Positions 25,744 through 34,307 of a DNA stretch of 64,000 nucleotides are shown in pieces; positions within the stretch are counted from its first letter, which is position 1, and every line of letters starts with the position of its first letter. The notes beneath the pieces are model-generated. The model had not been told where the DNA came from, made no database searches, and saw only the letters and a list, made by a program, of their open reading frames with translations. A program made the translations under genes and the position numbers. Origin of the DNA: a virus; IMG/VR virus record IMGVR_UViG_3300024999_000029, positions 285,051-349,050 of that record; one strand, given 5' to 3'.

Positions 25744-25755
25744 CTTACATAATTC

Positions 25756-25780
25756 AGACCTCAACCTAGAGGTCTTTTTC
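25756..25780 (+). terminator. intrinsic terminator
   Basis: AGACCTC pairs with GAGGTCT around AACCTA, then TTTTC. Confidence 0.85.
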
Positions 25781-25813
25781 ATGTAATCAAATGGTACTTT
25801 TATTGAGTTATTT

Positions 25814-25841
25814 AGACATCTAAGAAGGTGTCTTTTTATTT
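25814..25841 (+). terminator. second intrinsic terminator
   Basis: AGACATC pairs with GGTGTCT around TAAGAA, then TTTTATTTT. It doubles the previous terminator before the tail genes resume. Confidence 0.75.
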
Positions 25842-25882
25842 TGTTTATAAATAAAAATATAATTATAGAAAGGATTTAAAAC

Positions 25883-26047
25883 ATGGATAACAAAAAAATC
25901 ACAGACACATTAATGAACATTCACAGTACTCTTAACATTGTAGAAGTTAAAGGCAAACAGAATTTAACTTATCTAGTAGGTTGCATGAATGCAATAGAAA
26001 GTTTAGTACAAGAGATTTTAAATGAAAATGAAAACAAGTCTGAATAA
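25883..26047 (+). CDS. small hypothetical protein
   Basis: A 54-residue acidic, helical protein (MDNKKITDTLMNIHSTLNIV ...) behind AGAAAGGA, preceded by the AAAATATAA motif. It sits between the CptIN-like locus and a baseplate gene. No family recognised; the helical pattern would suit a small assembly or coiled-coil factor. Confidence 0.6.
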   Translation: MDNKKITDTLMNIHSTLNIVEVKGKQNLTYLVGCMNAIESLVQEILNENENKSE

Positions 26048-26063
26048 AAGGATGGTGATATAA

Positions 26064-26411
26064 ATGGCTATAAATGATTTATATACGTTAGAACAGATAC
26101 AATTTATCGGGGGGTCGACTATGATGCTTGAATATTCAGTGTATGATTCAGATGGGTTGCCCGTAGATCTCAATGGTGCAACTTGCCAAATGAAATTACG
26201 CAGATATGGTTCATTTGGAAGTGATGCAGTATTAACAAAAGATGGTACTATAATTACTTCTACAGATAATAATGTCTTTCAAGTGATTTTAAGTACAGCC
26301 GATACGCTTAGTTTGTACGGTAAATTCACACAACAAGTTATTGTTACTGATATGAGTAGTAAACAGTTCCGTTTCCAAGGCATAATCGTTATAGATAAGT
26401 CAGTGACTTAA
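26064..26411 (+). CDS. baseplate upper protein-like (BppU N-terminal type)
   Basis: A 115-residue all-beta protein behind GGATGGTGA. It has the pattern of immunoglobulin-like baseplate proteins: an early GGSTMMLEYSVYDSDGLPVD, CQMKLRRYG, then FQVILSTADT and a final FRFQGIIVIDKSVT. This corresponds to the N-terminal domain of lactococcal-type BppU proteins without the long helical part. It lies after Tal, as expected for a baseplate component. Confidence 0.6.
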   Translation: MAINDLYTLEQIQFIGGSTMMLEYSVYDSDGLPVDLNGATCQMKLRRYGSFGSDAVLTKDGTIITSTDNNVFQVILSTADTLSLYGKFTQQVIVTDMSSKQFRFQGIIVIDKSVT

Positions 26412-26492
26412 TTTTAAAAATTAAAATATAATGAAGAAAATTTTTAAAAAAGAGCTATTAAATTAAAAATATAAAATAGGAGGAAAATATAA

Positions 26493-26906
26493 ATGTCTCA
26501 AACTTTTTCGATGAGTAATTCTATACTTGACCATTGGTTCGGATTAACAAGCCCAACCGTTCCTACGAATTGGTATATGGGAATTTCTACCAGTTCAATT
26601 TCCCCTGATGGATCGGGAATATCAGAACCAACATCAGATCCAAATTATGCCAGAGTAGCTATAGCAAATTCAAAAGTTAGCTTCACAACTTCATCGAATG
26701 GTTCTCTGTCTAATGCCGTACAATTCACGTTTCCAGAGTCTACTATTTCGTGGGGAACTATTACGCACTTTTTTTTATCAGATGCAGCAACGTCTGGAAA
26801 TATTAAAGTTTATGGAGCTTTAACAGCCAGTAGAACAGTAGAGTCTCAAACAACTCTGATTCTTGCTGTAGGAGCATTACAGATTAACTTACAAAATATT
26901 GCATAG
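26493..26906 (+). CDS. small phage tail fibre/appendage protein
   Basis: A 137-residue beta-rich protein behind AGGAGG. Its layout (SNSILDHWFG, then NWYMGISTS, YARVAIANS, WGTITHFFLSDA, GALTASRTVES) matches small tail proteins found in many siphophages beside the receptor-binding fibre. It is likely virion-associated, near the tail tip. Confidence 0.65.
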   Translation: MSQTFSMSNSILDHWFGLTSPTVPTNWYMGISTSSISPDGSGISEPTSDPNYARVAIANSKVSFTTSSNGSLSNAVQFTFPESTISWGTITHFFLSDAATSGNIKVYGALTASRTVESQTTLILAVGALQINLQNIA

Positions 26907-26918
26907 GCGGTGATGTAA

Positions 26919-27554
26919 ATGGCTCATCCACTATATCAACAAAAGTTACAAGAAGAGCCTTATGTACATAGTTTTAAAATAACATTAGGTGAAATACAAA
27001 AATTTAATTTAACCCTGCCAAAATATCAACATAGTTTTAGTTTATCTGTATTTGGATTTTCCGTAAGTAATTCTATATTTGTAAAATTAAAATCTTATAT
27101 AGCAACAACTATTAATTTCTTAGCAAATAAAAAAATTGCTTATACAAGTAAAAATAAAATAAATACAAATATAAGTTTTAATATGACTAAAAAATTTGCA
27201 TCCAACATTCAAAACGCAATATCAACTATTATTCAATATACATTATCTAAAAAAATTAGCTCAACATTTAATACTGGTTTTACTGTTGGGAAACATACAA
27301 AATTATCTTCCCTTGATGATAAAGATTTATCTGAATTAGATAATAACACATTAAATTATGTAGATAGTTTTATTGGTAGTGGAATTTTATTAAATATGCT
27401 AAAAAAAATAGTCACCAATCCTTCCTCAAGTATAGTATCAAGTGCAACATTTACTTTAATTCGTTATATATCTTTAAATACACATGATACTAAAACATTA
27501 AATCAAATGGACAATATTACTTTAGGGGATTTGGATAGAACGATAGTTTCATAA
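26919..27554 (+). CDS. hypothetical tail-tip protein
   Basis: A 211-residue protein behind GGCGGTGATG. It consists of beta-like segments with Lys/Thr/Ser/Asn bias and two related acidic motifs, LSSLDDKDLSELDNNTLN (about 129-146) and LNQMDNITLGDLDRTI (about 194-209). Family not recognised. Its place between two fibre genes suggests a structural or fibre-attachment role. Confidence 0.55.
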   Translation: MAHPLYQQKLQEEPYVHSFKITLGEIQKFNLTLPKYQHSFSLSVFGFSVSNSIFVKLKSYIATTINFLANKKIAYTSKNKINTNISFNMTKKFASNIQNAISTIIQYTLSKKISSTFNTGFTVGKHTKLSSLDDKDLSELDNNTLNYVDSFIGSGILLNMLKKIVTNPSSSIVSSATFTLIRYISLNTHDTKTLNQMDNITLGDLDRTIVS

Positions 27555-27569
27555 ATTAAAAATATAAGG
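27555..27569 (+). repeat. representative of the recurrent AAAATATAA intergenic motif
   Basis: AAATTAAAAATATAA here runs straight into GGAGG of the fibre gene. The same core precedes many genes on both strands, always reading in the direction of transcription (positions listed under findings). It lies too near the ribosome site to be an ordinary -10 box. Confidence 0.7.
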
Positions 27570-27580
27570 AGGATGATATA

Positions 27581-29605
27581 ATGCCAAGTCAAACTACTAA
27601 TTATAACCTTAATTTGTACGATAAAACCGCAGATAGCGGTTCTAATTTTATAGATTTCAGAGATGATGTTGCTGGGTCTGGTTCAAATAGCAATATGGTT
27701 AAAATTGATAATCAAATGAAAGTAAATACGGACGCAATATCCAATTTAGCAGGAACTGGGAGAACTACAGAAACGGTCAAGGCGAACGCAGATTCTATAT
27801 CCACTTTAAAAACTCAGACCCCGTATGCTATAGCTGCCACGGCATCTTCCGCAAACATATATACAGCAACAAATTCAAGTATAACATCTTATACAACTAA
27901 CTTATTGCTTATTACAACGTTCAACCAAGCAAATACTGGTTCAGCAACTTTAAACATAAGTTCATTGGGGGCAAAAACTTTAACTAAAATTGATGCGTTG
28001 GGTAATGCAAATAGTTTATCTGCTGGAGATATAAAATTAAATAAGCCAATGATGTTTAGATATAATGGTTCAGTTTTAGTATTGGTAGGAGCAAATTCAC
28101 AAGACCAAATTAATACTTCCATAATATCTAAAAGTTCCGATACAACTTTATTAGTTTCTGAAAGTGGAATAATTGAAGTAACTACAGGTTCTACGAACAA
28201 AACAATAACATTGCCTACTGCTATTGGTAATAGTGGTTTAAGATTTGCTATCAAAAAAGCAGACATTGATATTGGAACTGTAATAATTGATGGAAATGCT
28301 TCAGAAACAATTGACGGTGCAACAACGTGGACATTATATGCTCAAAATGATTCTGCAAGCATTATTTCCAATGGAACAAATTGGGATATCATTGCTGATA
28401 ACAGTTTGCATAAAATCGGTATTTTATCGAGTTTAAACACGAGTGACAAGAGCACTTTGGTGGCTTCAATTAATGAAGTTAATACTAACAATATAGCAAA
28501 TACCCTATTATCGGTGCAAGGAGACTTACTTTATGCTTCTGCCGCTAATACTCCAGCAAGATTAGCCAAAGGTTCAGCAGGGCAAGCGTTGATTATGAAC
28601 GCTGGTGCTACTGCTCCAATGTGGGCAGATCCACTAACCAACCTATACCAGCAAGCCATAATCAACGGTAACTTCGATGTGTGGCAGAGGGGGACTAGTT
28701 TTGTAGCAAGTACAAGTTATACTGCGGATAGATGGCAAGGTTTTAGGGGGGCACTTGCTACGGGTATGACGGTATCCAGACAATTAGCTGGATTGAATGG
28801 TTCTCAATATTGCAGTAGGGTGCAAAGAGATAGCGGAAATACTAGTACAAATACGCTAAATTTTGGGCAAGCAATAGAAACTAATAATTCTATACTTTTA
28901 AGAGGTCAAAAAATAACATTATCATTTTATGCTAGGGCTGGTGCTAATTTTTCAGCCGCATCAAATTATTTAGTTGCAGGAATTGGACAAAGAACAGTCG
29001 TTGACGAAAATATAACTGCATATAGCGGAACTACAGATTCTATTAATGTTGTATTAACGACATCATGGCAAAAATTCACGCTTACAACAAGTGCAATAGT
29101 AGATGTTAGCATAAATACAATTAAAGCTATTTTTGCACATGTTCCAACAGGAACTGCAGGAGCGGCGGACTATTTTGAACTAGCACAAGTACAACTATGT
29201 GCTGGTGATGTAGCATTACCGTTTCAGCCTAAGAGTTTTGAAGATGAGTTGAGAGCGTGTCAGAGGCATTATTATCGTATGTCTGCAAGTGATGCGTCTG
29301 GAAATTCGTATCCACGTTTAGCGAGTGGTATGTGTAACACGGCAACACAAGCACAAATAATAATACCTTTCCCTGTAAAAATGAGAAGTATACCTACATT
29401 CCAAACTGGCGGTTCATTTGGAGTATTAAATAATGTTGCTAGTGTAGCGGCTGTTACTTCTATGACACAAGACTCATTATCAAGAAACGTTAATAATAAT
29501 ATGTTGCTTGTAAATGTTGCGAGTGGATTGACCATTGGATACACCACAAATTTATTCACCAATAATGATGCGAATGCTTACATAGCATTTGATGCAGAAT
29601 TATAA
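27581..29605 (+). CDS. receptor-binding tail fibre protein
   Basis: A 674-residue protein behind AGGAGG. The N-terminus TTNYNLNLYDKTADSGSNFI is the standard attachment segment of Firmicute phage fibres. The middle contains Ala/Thr/Ser-rich repeats. A C-terminal carbohydrate-binding-like module starts near residue 357 with IINGNFDVWQRGTSF and YTADRWQGFRG, continuing to a jelly-roll (ITLSFYARAGANFS, WQKFTLTTSA). The final 140 residues (YYRMSASDAS...) look like a separate tip domain. Likely determines host adsorption. Confidence 0.8.
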   Translation: MPSQTTNYNLNLYDKTADSGSNFIDFRDDVAGSGSNSNMVKIDNQMKVNTDAISNLAGTGRTTETVKANADSISTLKTQTPYAIAATASSANIYTATNSSITSYTTNLLLITTFNQANTGSATLNISSLGAKTLTKIDALGNANSLSAGDIKLNKPMMFRYNGSVLVLVGANSQDQINTSIISKSSDTTLLVSESGIIEVTTGSTNKTITLPTAIGNSGLRFAIKKADIDIGTVIIDGNASETIDGATTWTLYAQNDSASIISNGTNWDIIADNSLHKIGILSSLNTSDKSTLVASINEVNTNNIANTLLSVQGDLLYASAANTPARLAKGSAGQALIMNAGATAPMWADPLTNLYQQAIINGNFDVWQRGTSFVASTSYTADRWQGFRGALATGMTVSRQLAGLNGSQYCSRVQRDSGNTSTNTLNFGQAIETNNSILLRGQKITLSFYARAGANFSAASNYLVAGIGQRTVVDENITAYSGTTDSINVVLTTSWQKFTLTTSAIVDVSINTIKAIFAHVPTGTAGAADYFELAQVQLCAGDVALPFQPKSFEDELRACQRHYYRMSASDASGNSYPRLASGMCNTATQAQIIIPFPVKMRSIPTFQTGGSFGVLNNVASVAAVTSMTQDSLSRNVNNNMLLVNVASGLTIGYTTNLFTNNDANAYIAFDAEL

Positions 29606-29618
29606 AGGAGGTATATAA

Positions 29619-29933
29619 ATGATTGAAAATTACAACAAACATTACGAAAGAATAGATTCCAACGGATACTTAATAAAAGCTTTTTCAGATGCGTTTGAAC
29701 AGCCTATTAATGGCGATATTTGCGTAAATGAAGAGGGCGGTAGACATTACAATCCTGATTTATTGTCGGAAATAGACGTACCTAAATTTAAGTATGTGAA
29801 TGGAGCTAAATCAGAATTAACACAAGAAGAAATAGAAGCCTACAAGGCTAGTCTACCCAAACCTCCCAAAAGCGAAATAGAACAACTCAAAGATATTATT
29901 GCAGATTTAACATCTGTAGTATTGGGGGTGTAG
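29619..29933 (+). CDS. fibre accessory protein
   Basis: A 104-residue protein behind AAAGGAGG. It has a compact N-terminal domain (YERIDSNGYLIKAFSDAFEQ, DICVNEEGGRHYN) and a helical end with a Pro-rich linker (LPKPPKSEIEQLKDIIADL). Similar small proteins follow tail fibre genes in many Firmicute phages and may assist fibre folding or cap the fibre. Motif-level proof is lacking. Confidence 0.6.
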   Translation: MIENYNKHYERIDSNGYLIKAFSDAFEQPINGDICVNEEGGRHYNPDLLSEIDVPKFKYVNGAKSELTQEEIEAYKASLPKPPKSEIEQLKDIIADLTSVVLGV

Positions 29934-29936
29934 GGT

Positions 29937-30038
29937 ATGGATGAAAAGAAGTTAAGGTTATATAAATTTTTGCTTAATATGGGAAGGATTATAATTGAGG
30001 ATGTTCCAGAACCTTATAGGGAAGAATTGAATAAATAA
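29937..30038 (+). CDS. XkdX/CD1375-like small tail protein
   Basis: A 33-residue protein starting at ATG 29937. The pattern LYKFLLNMGRIIIEDVPEPY followed by REEL is that of the very short XkdX/CD1375-type proteins found directly after fibre genes in Bacillus and Clostridium phages (hydrophobic helix, E/D-VPE, R-E-E-L). It overlaps no other gene and follows the fibre accessory gene by three bases. Confidence 0.7.
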   Translation: MDEKKLRLYKFLLNMGRIIIEDVPEPYREELNK

Positions 30039-30091
30039 CATAAAACAAAACTTTTAATCAAAAATATAAAACATTTCAAATCGGAGGCGAT

Positions 30092-31108
30092 ATTATTAAT
30101 CAAAAGGAATTTGAATATTGTAATATCCCATTATGGCACAGTAAAGGTTTCACTGGTAAAGGTGTAAAAATTGGAATATTTGATGAAAATATAAGCATCA
30201 ATATTCCTTTTTTTAATGGAAAAGTTCATGATCCATTTAATATTAGTTCAAATGAACAAAATTCTCATGGACAAAAATCAGTTGATATTATCTTACAAAT
30301 ATCTCCAGATGCAGAAATATACATATTGCCTCACTCATATCCTTCTATTTCACCTGAAAATTCAGGTGAAATAGAAGGACTTAAATGGGCTATAGGTAAT
30401 AAAATTAATCTTATTAATATGAGCATGGCTGGTATTGCTCCAGTACCGTTAGTAAAAGCAGAAACAGAAGCTTACAATAAAGGTATATTCTTAGTTTGTT
30501 CTTCTGGGAATGAAGGAGAAAATAGATTAACTGATTCTGCGAAACAAGAGCAATGGTTTTCTGTTGGTGCTTGTCATTTAATAAATGGATTACCAGTTAG
30601 ACAATCTTATAGTTCTACTGGAAAAGAATTAGATGTGATGGGTTTTAGTAATTTATATGTTAGAAGTTCTACTAATCTAAGTTATACATATCAAGTTCAA
30701 GGAACTTCCTTTTCCAGTCCTTTTATTACGGGAATGTTGGCATTATTTTATCAGTGGTTTAATCAAAAATACAAAAGACTCCCAACATGCGCTGAGACTA
30801 AAACTTTTATATATGCTAACTGTAAGGATTTAGAGAAGATTGGTTTAGATTCTGAGACTGGTCATGGATTACTGGTTTTACCAAGTGAAATTGATATGGA
30901 GGTAGAAATTGTGGAGATCAAAATGAAAATTGATAGTACTGATATTTATATTGATGGAGTAAAAGAAACTACAACCACCCCTGCTAAGTTGATAAACGGA
31001 AGTACATATTTGCCTTTAAGATTTATAACTGAAAAGTTAAAGGGAAAATCTATTAGTGATTTAAAGTGGAATAATATTAATAAAGAAGTCACAATAATTA
31101 CAAGCTAA
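30092..31108 (+). CDS. subtilisin-like (S8) serine protease with stalk domain, non-AUG start
   Basis: The frame from 30092 encodes 338 residues. Catalytic Asp31 (GKGVKIGIFDEN), His59 (SHGQKSVDIIL) and Ser206 (GTSFSSPFITG) are present. No ATG, GTG or TTG occurs in frame before 30326, which lies after Asp and His. A GGAGG at 30083-30087 precedes two ATT codons (30092, 30095), so ATT is the likely start. Residues 270-338 form a copper amine oxidase N-like stalk domain (TYLPLRFITEKL). It sits between fibre and lysis genes and may mature tail fibres or act on the host surface; no signal peptide is seen. Confidence 0.8.
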   Translation: MINQKEFEYCNIPLWHSKGFTGKGVKIGIFDENISINIPFFNGKVHDPFNISSNEQNSHGQKSVDIILQISPDAEIYILPHSYPSISPENSGEIEGLKWAIGNKINLINMSMAGIAPVPLVKAETEAYNKGIFLVCSSGNEGENRLTDSAKQEQWFSVGACHLINGLPVRQSYSSTGKELDVMGFSNLYVRSSTNLSYTYQVQGTSFSSPFITGMLALFYQWFNQKYKRLPTCAETKTFIYANCKDLEKIGLDSETGHGLLVLPSEIDMEVEIVEIKMKIDSTDIYIDGVKETTTTPAKLINGSTYLPLRFITEKLKGKSISDLKWNNINKEVTIITS

Positions 31109-31131
31109 ATATATAAAATAATTTCATTTAA

Positions 31132-31170
31132 AAAAACAACTTCTTACAAAATCGAGAGGTTGTTTTTGTT
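31132..31170 (+). terminator. intrinsic terminator
   Basis: AAAAACAACTTCT pairs with AGAGGTTGTTTTT (with G-U pairs), ending in a T run. It closes the fibre/protease operon. Confidence 0.8.
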
Positions 31171-31252
31171 TTGTAAGCTCAAGGGAATTATCCCTCTTCA
31201 TATACAGTTGTTAGTAAAACTAACGGATGTGAAATGAAAGGAGCGGGTTACA

Positions 31253-31474
31253 ATGACTCAAACAAAACGTAAAAAAGAAGGTCGGAAACAAGCAAGGAGT
31301 TTAAAAAAAATTATTATTCTGGAACGTGGTCGCAGATGTGAAATTTGTGGTTCAACAAGGGATGTATCAATATGAGGATTAAATCTAAAAAATATTAAAC
31401 TTTGATTGTGTAAAAAATGTATCAAAATTTTTAACTCAATTCGTACCATTGGAACAGGCATTGTCTGTTGTTAA
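31253..31474 (+). pseudogene. degraded HNH homing endonuclease
   Basis: ATG 31253 behind AAAGGAG starts MTQTKRKKEGRKQARSLKKI, then LERGRRCEICGSTRDVSI, a typical HNH N-terminus, but TGA follows at 31373. After a second stop the same frame resumes LCKKCIK, the distal Cys pair. The central His-His segment is missing or mutated. A short, otherwise unassigned frame to 31565 (LTQFVPLEQALSVVNS ...) overlaps it. Probably a dead remnant beside the IStron. Confidence 0.6.
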
Positions 31475-31599
31475 TTCTCCACTAAAATCAATTGAACTTG
31501 AGGAAACCATTATTTTAATTGAAAAAACGAATAAAGAATGGTTAGTTGGGGTAACTAACAGTTAATAAAATCTTATAAGAAGTTATAAATTATGAGGTT

Positions 31600-31985
31600 A
31601 TTATATAACTACGCCCCCTTTGTCGAGTAATTGGCATAGCAAACAACACATATATGCAGGTAATGCCTAAAGCCTTACACCACAATATGACTGAAAAGAT
31701 TATATGATGGGACGAAAGTAGAAAAAACGTAAGGATGGATATAAGGTTAAACCCTAATTATCTATAAACAATGGCTGTTCATGCAGGGAATTTTCTAAGT
31801 CTGAAAAGATATGGATTGCTCTCAACGACTATTCCGATAGGAAGTAAAACCACAAGCGATTGGTGGAAGAAAAGTGTTGCCCCTTAGAAATAAGGGTGGT
31901 GAAATAGTCTACGCTCATATGAAAGTATGAGGTTATTAGCGTGAGCGAAATGGCATTTATGAAGTAGCGTTCATAGGTAAATAGT
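31600..31985 (+). ncRNA. group I ribozyme core of the IStron
   Basis: No protein gene lies in this stretch. The segment CAACGACTATTCCGATAGGA (31823-31842) is a textbook R element with the P7.1 insertion of group IA introns. GACTATT (31827-31833) pairs with AATAGTC (31913-31919, in GGTGAAATAGTCTACGCTC) to form P7. A P9-like hairpin (CGCTCA ... TGAGCG) follows at about 31922-31949. Upstream parts (31610-31800) presumably form P1-P6. Splice sites could not be placed with confidence. Confidence 0.75.
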
Positions 31986-32053
31986 ATGAAAGTTATAAGA
32001 AAGCATATAAATCTTTAATAAAATTTATAAAACAAATTAACATCTGACAAATG

Positions 32054-32200
32054 TTAGTTATTAGAAACATAATTCTTTAAAATAGTAATAATTAAGTTAT
32101 TAAATGAACGATTTTCATGTTCGGCTAATTGTTCTAATTGTTCTTTTAATTCTTTAGGGATTGTAATTAAAGTTCTAGTATTGTCTTTAGAAATACTCAT
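32054..32200 (-). CDS. ribbon-helix-helix DNA-binding protein
   Basis: A 48-residue protein on the - strand behind GAGGTGATATTT: MSISKDNTRTLITIPKELKE, then QLEQLAEHENRSFNNLIITI. The beta strand TRTLITIP followed by two helices with RSFNNLI is the classic Arc/MetJ/CopG fold. It is divergent from tnpB, and the two promoters overlap, so it probably represses both. Confidence 0.85.
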   Translation of the reverse strand: MSISKDNTRTLITIPKELKEQLEQLAEHENRSFNNLIITILKNYVSNN

Positions 32201-32218
32201 AAATATCACCTCAATATA

Positions 32219-32269
32219 ATTATAACATGATATAATGGTATTGACAAGGTGATATCACTATGATATACT
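32219..32269. promoter_or_regulatory. overlapping divergent promoters with palindromic operator
   Basis: For tnpB: TTGACA (32241-32246), 17 bases, TATACT (32264-32269). For the RHH gene on the - strand: TTGTCA (32247-32242), 17 bases, TATAAT (32224-32219). The two -35 hexamers overlap by five bases. The perfect palindrome GTGATATCAC (32249-32258) lies in the tnpB spacer and is a strong operator candidate. Confidence 0.8.
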
Positions 32270-32288
32270 GTAAATAAGAGGTGAGAGT

Positions 32289-33431
32289 ATGATAAAAGGA
32301 TTTAAAACAAAAATATATCCAAATCAAGAACAAAAAGAAAAAATAATTAAATTTTGTAATGCCAGTAGATTTTCATATAATTGGAGTTTAAATGTTGAAA
32401 GCGACAATTATGAACAAGGAAATAAATTTCTTAGTGGATATGATTTAGCTAAAATATTTACACAATTTAGGAATCAAGAAGGAAATGAATGGTTGAAAGA
32501 AATTCCTGCTTGCACTACTAAGATAGCAATATTTAATTGTGCAGAATCATTTAAAAATTTCTTTGAAAAACGTGCAAAATATCCTAAATTTAAATCTAAA
32601 AAACATAGCAAAATGAAATGTGCTACTAGATATGACAGGATGACTATTGAAGAAAAAAGAATAAAGTTAGAAAAATTAGGATGGATAAGAACAGTAAAAG
32701 GTAGGATACCTGTAGGAAATGATATAAAATATTCTAATCCTGCACTAGAGTACGATGGAATAGATTTCTGGTTTTCTGTAGGGGTTGAAATTATTGATAA
32801 TCAAGATAATGACAAACCTAAAACTGAAGCAATAGGAATTGACTTAGGTATAAAGCAATTAGGTACTTGCTCAAATGAAATGAAGTTAGATAAACCAGAT
32901 ATTAAGAAACAAAAAAAGAAACTTAAAAGACTTCAAAAGCAAGCAAGTAGACATTACCAAAAAATGATTGAGGAAAGCAAACGAACGAAAATCAAGTTTT
33001 CTCAGATTCCTAAATCAAAGAACCTACTTAAACTTGAAAAAGAAATTAAAAAACTACATATAAGAATTAATAATACGCTCACTACAAATATACATGAATT
33101 CACAACAAAACTTATTAAGTTAAATCCAGAAGCAATAGTAATTGAGGATTTAAATGTAATTGGAATGATGAAAAACAAGCATTTATCAGAAAAAGTTAAA
33201 GAAGCAAAATTCTATGAGATACGTAGACAATTAGAATATAAAAGCAAATGGAACAATGTTAATTTAATACTGGCTGATAGGTGGTATGCAAGTAGTAAAA
33301 TATGTAGTGAGTGTGGAAACAAAAAAGATAAATTAAGTTTGAGTGAAAGAATATATATTTGTGAAGAATGTAGCTGTATTATAGATAGAGATATGAATGC
33401 TGCATTAAATTTAAAGAAATTAGCTATATAA
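32289..33431 (+). CDS. tnpB: TnpB RNA-guided nuclease
   Basis: A 380-residue protein behind AGAGGTGA. The N-terminus KGFKTKIYPNQEQKEKI is typical TnpB. RuvC acidic residues are intact: Asp in IGIDLGIKQL, Glu in AIVIEDLNVIG, Asp in IDRDMNAALNLK. The zinc ribbon has CSEC and CEEC. Length and motifs indicate an active omega-RNA-guided DNA nuclease that maintains the element. It is read from its own promoter facing the RHH gene. Confidence 0.93.
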   Translation: MIKGFKTKIYPNQEQKEKIIKFCNASRFSYNWSLNVESDNYEQGNKFLSGYDLAKIFTQFRNQEGNEWLKEIPACTTKIAIFNCAESFKNFFEKRAKYPKFKSKKHSKMKCATRYDRMTIEEKRIKLEKLGWIRTVKGRIPVGNDIKYSNPALEYDGIDFWFSVGVEIIDNQDNDKPKTEAIGIDLGIKQLGTCSNEMKLDKPDIKKQKKKLKRLQKQASRHYQKMIEESKRTKIKFSQIPKSKNLLKLEKEIKKLHIRINNTLTTNIHEFTTKLIKLNPEAIVIEDLNVIGMMKNKHLSEKVKEAKFYEIRRQLEYKSKWNNVNLILADRWYASSKICSECGNKKDKLSLSERIYICEECSCIIDRDMNAALNLKKLAI

Positions 33432-33600
33432 GCAACCTAACTGCTTAATATGGTATGTACCCTAACCGTTTAGGGGAGTTTAAGTCCTTGGAATCGCACG
33501 TCAAACTGGAGTAGCTTCGGCAAAACAGGCGATAATGAATTGGAAAGTATGAAAGTTAGGGAAATTATAGGTTTTATTAAAGATTTACAACTTTTTATAA
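33432..33600 (+). ncRNA. putative omega-RNA / 3' end of IStron
   Basis: A gene-free stretch directly after tnpB with several short stems, including CCCTAACCGTTTAGGGG and GGAGTAGCTTCGGC. TnpB guide RNAs come from this location, with the guide taken from sequence beyond the element end. Exact boundary unknown. Confidence 0.5.
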
Positions 33601-33621
33601 CTTTTATATAACGGTATTTCT

Positions 33622-33652
33622 TAAATAGGGCTTATTTGCCCATTTTTTTTAA
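33622..33652 (+). terminator. intrinsic terminator
   Basis: AAATAGGGC pairs with GCCCATTT, followed by a long T run. Another hairpin (GGAGGTGT with ACATCTCC) lies at about 33685-33712 before the holin gene. Confidence 0.75.
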
Positions 33653-33740
33653 AATTACTTGAGAAATCAAGTTAATATAGATTGGAGGTGTTCATTTACT
33701 GGACATCTCCTTTTAATTATAAAAGAATGGAGGCTTAATA

Positions 33741-34307
33741 ATGAATGTTTTTATAGATCATATTATAGATTTTTTAAAAATATTAGGTAATAAAATAATT
33801 TTGTTTTGTAGTTTTATATTTGGAATATTATTATCTGCAATCGGATACCCAAAAGAGATATTGGTTTTTATTTTAGCTCTTATAATTATTGATTTGTTAA
33901 CAAAACATTATTCAATTACAGTAATTAATTATAGAAAATTTAATTTACAAAATTATATAAGAGCATGGCAAGAAAAAAATCTTACAAGTAGGGCTATGAA
34001 AATAGGGGTAGGTATGAAATCTATTTTATATTTACCTCTATTTTATATAGCTCATCAAACATCTATAATACCAGAAATTATTTATGGTCAAACAATATCA
34101 AGCGTTCTATATTCTTTGCTTGTTATTATTGAATCTATAAGTGTAATTGAAAATTTAGTAGATTGTGGTCACACAAAACTTATTCCATTTTTAAGTTTTT
34201 TTAAAAAAAAGGAAGAGGAGATAATTGGCACTCAAATTCAAGACATAAATAATTTGAATTTAGAATCAAAAGGAGAGGGTGACAGTGACTTACAAAGTAC
34301 AATCTAA
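33741..34307 (+). CDS. phage holin (Phage_holin_4/TcdE-like)
   Basis: A 188-residue protein behind TGGAGG. Hydrophobic segments are at about 15-36, 37-60 and 100-150, with a charged loop between and a polar C-terminus. The size and LIIIDLLTKHYS ... IIESISVIENL pattern resemble clostridial holins such as TcdE. It directly precedes and overlaps the amidase gene. It would form membrane lesions that release the endolysin. Confidence 0.75.
   Translation: MNVFIDHIIDFLKILGNKIILFCSFIFGILLSAIGYPKEILVFILALIIIDLLTKHYSITVINYRKFNLQNYIRAWQEKNLTSRAMKIGVGMKSILYLPLFYIAHQTSIIPEIIYGQTISSVLYSLLVIIESISVIENLVDCGHTKLIPFLSFFKKKEEEIIGTQIQDINNLNLESKGEGDSDLQSTI

Larger units (their letters stand above)
31590..33620 (+). 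mobile_element. IStron-like element (group I intron plus IS605-type tnpB)
   Basis: A group I intron core at the 5' side, an RHH gene and a tnpB gene, followed by a structured non-coding 3' tail, is the organisation of clostridial IStrons. No tnpA is present, so it would be non-autonomous for transposition. Ends are approximate: the left end is near the start of the structured core and the right end is before the terminator at 33622. The short stretch AGTATGAAAGTTA occurs both near 31985 and near 33547 within it. Confidence 0.65.
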
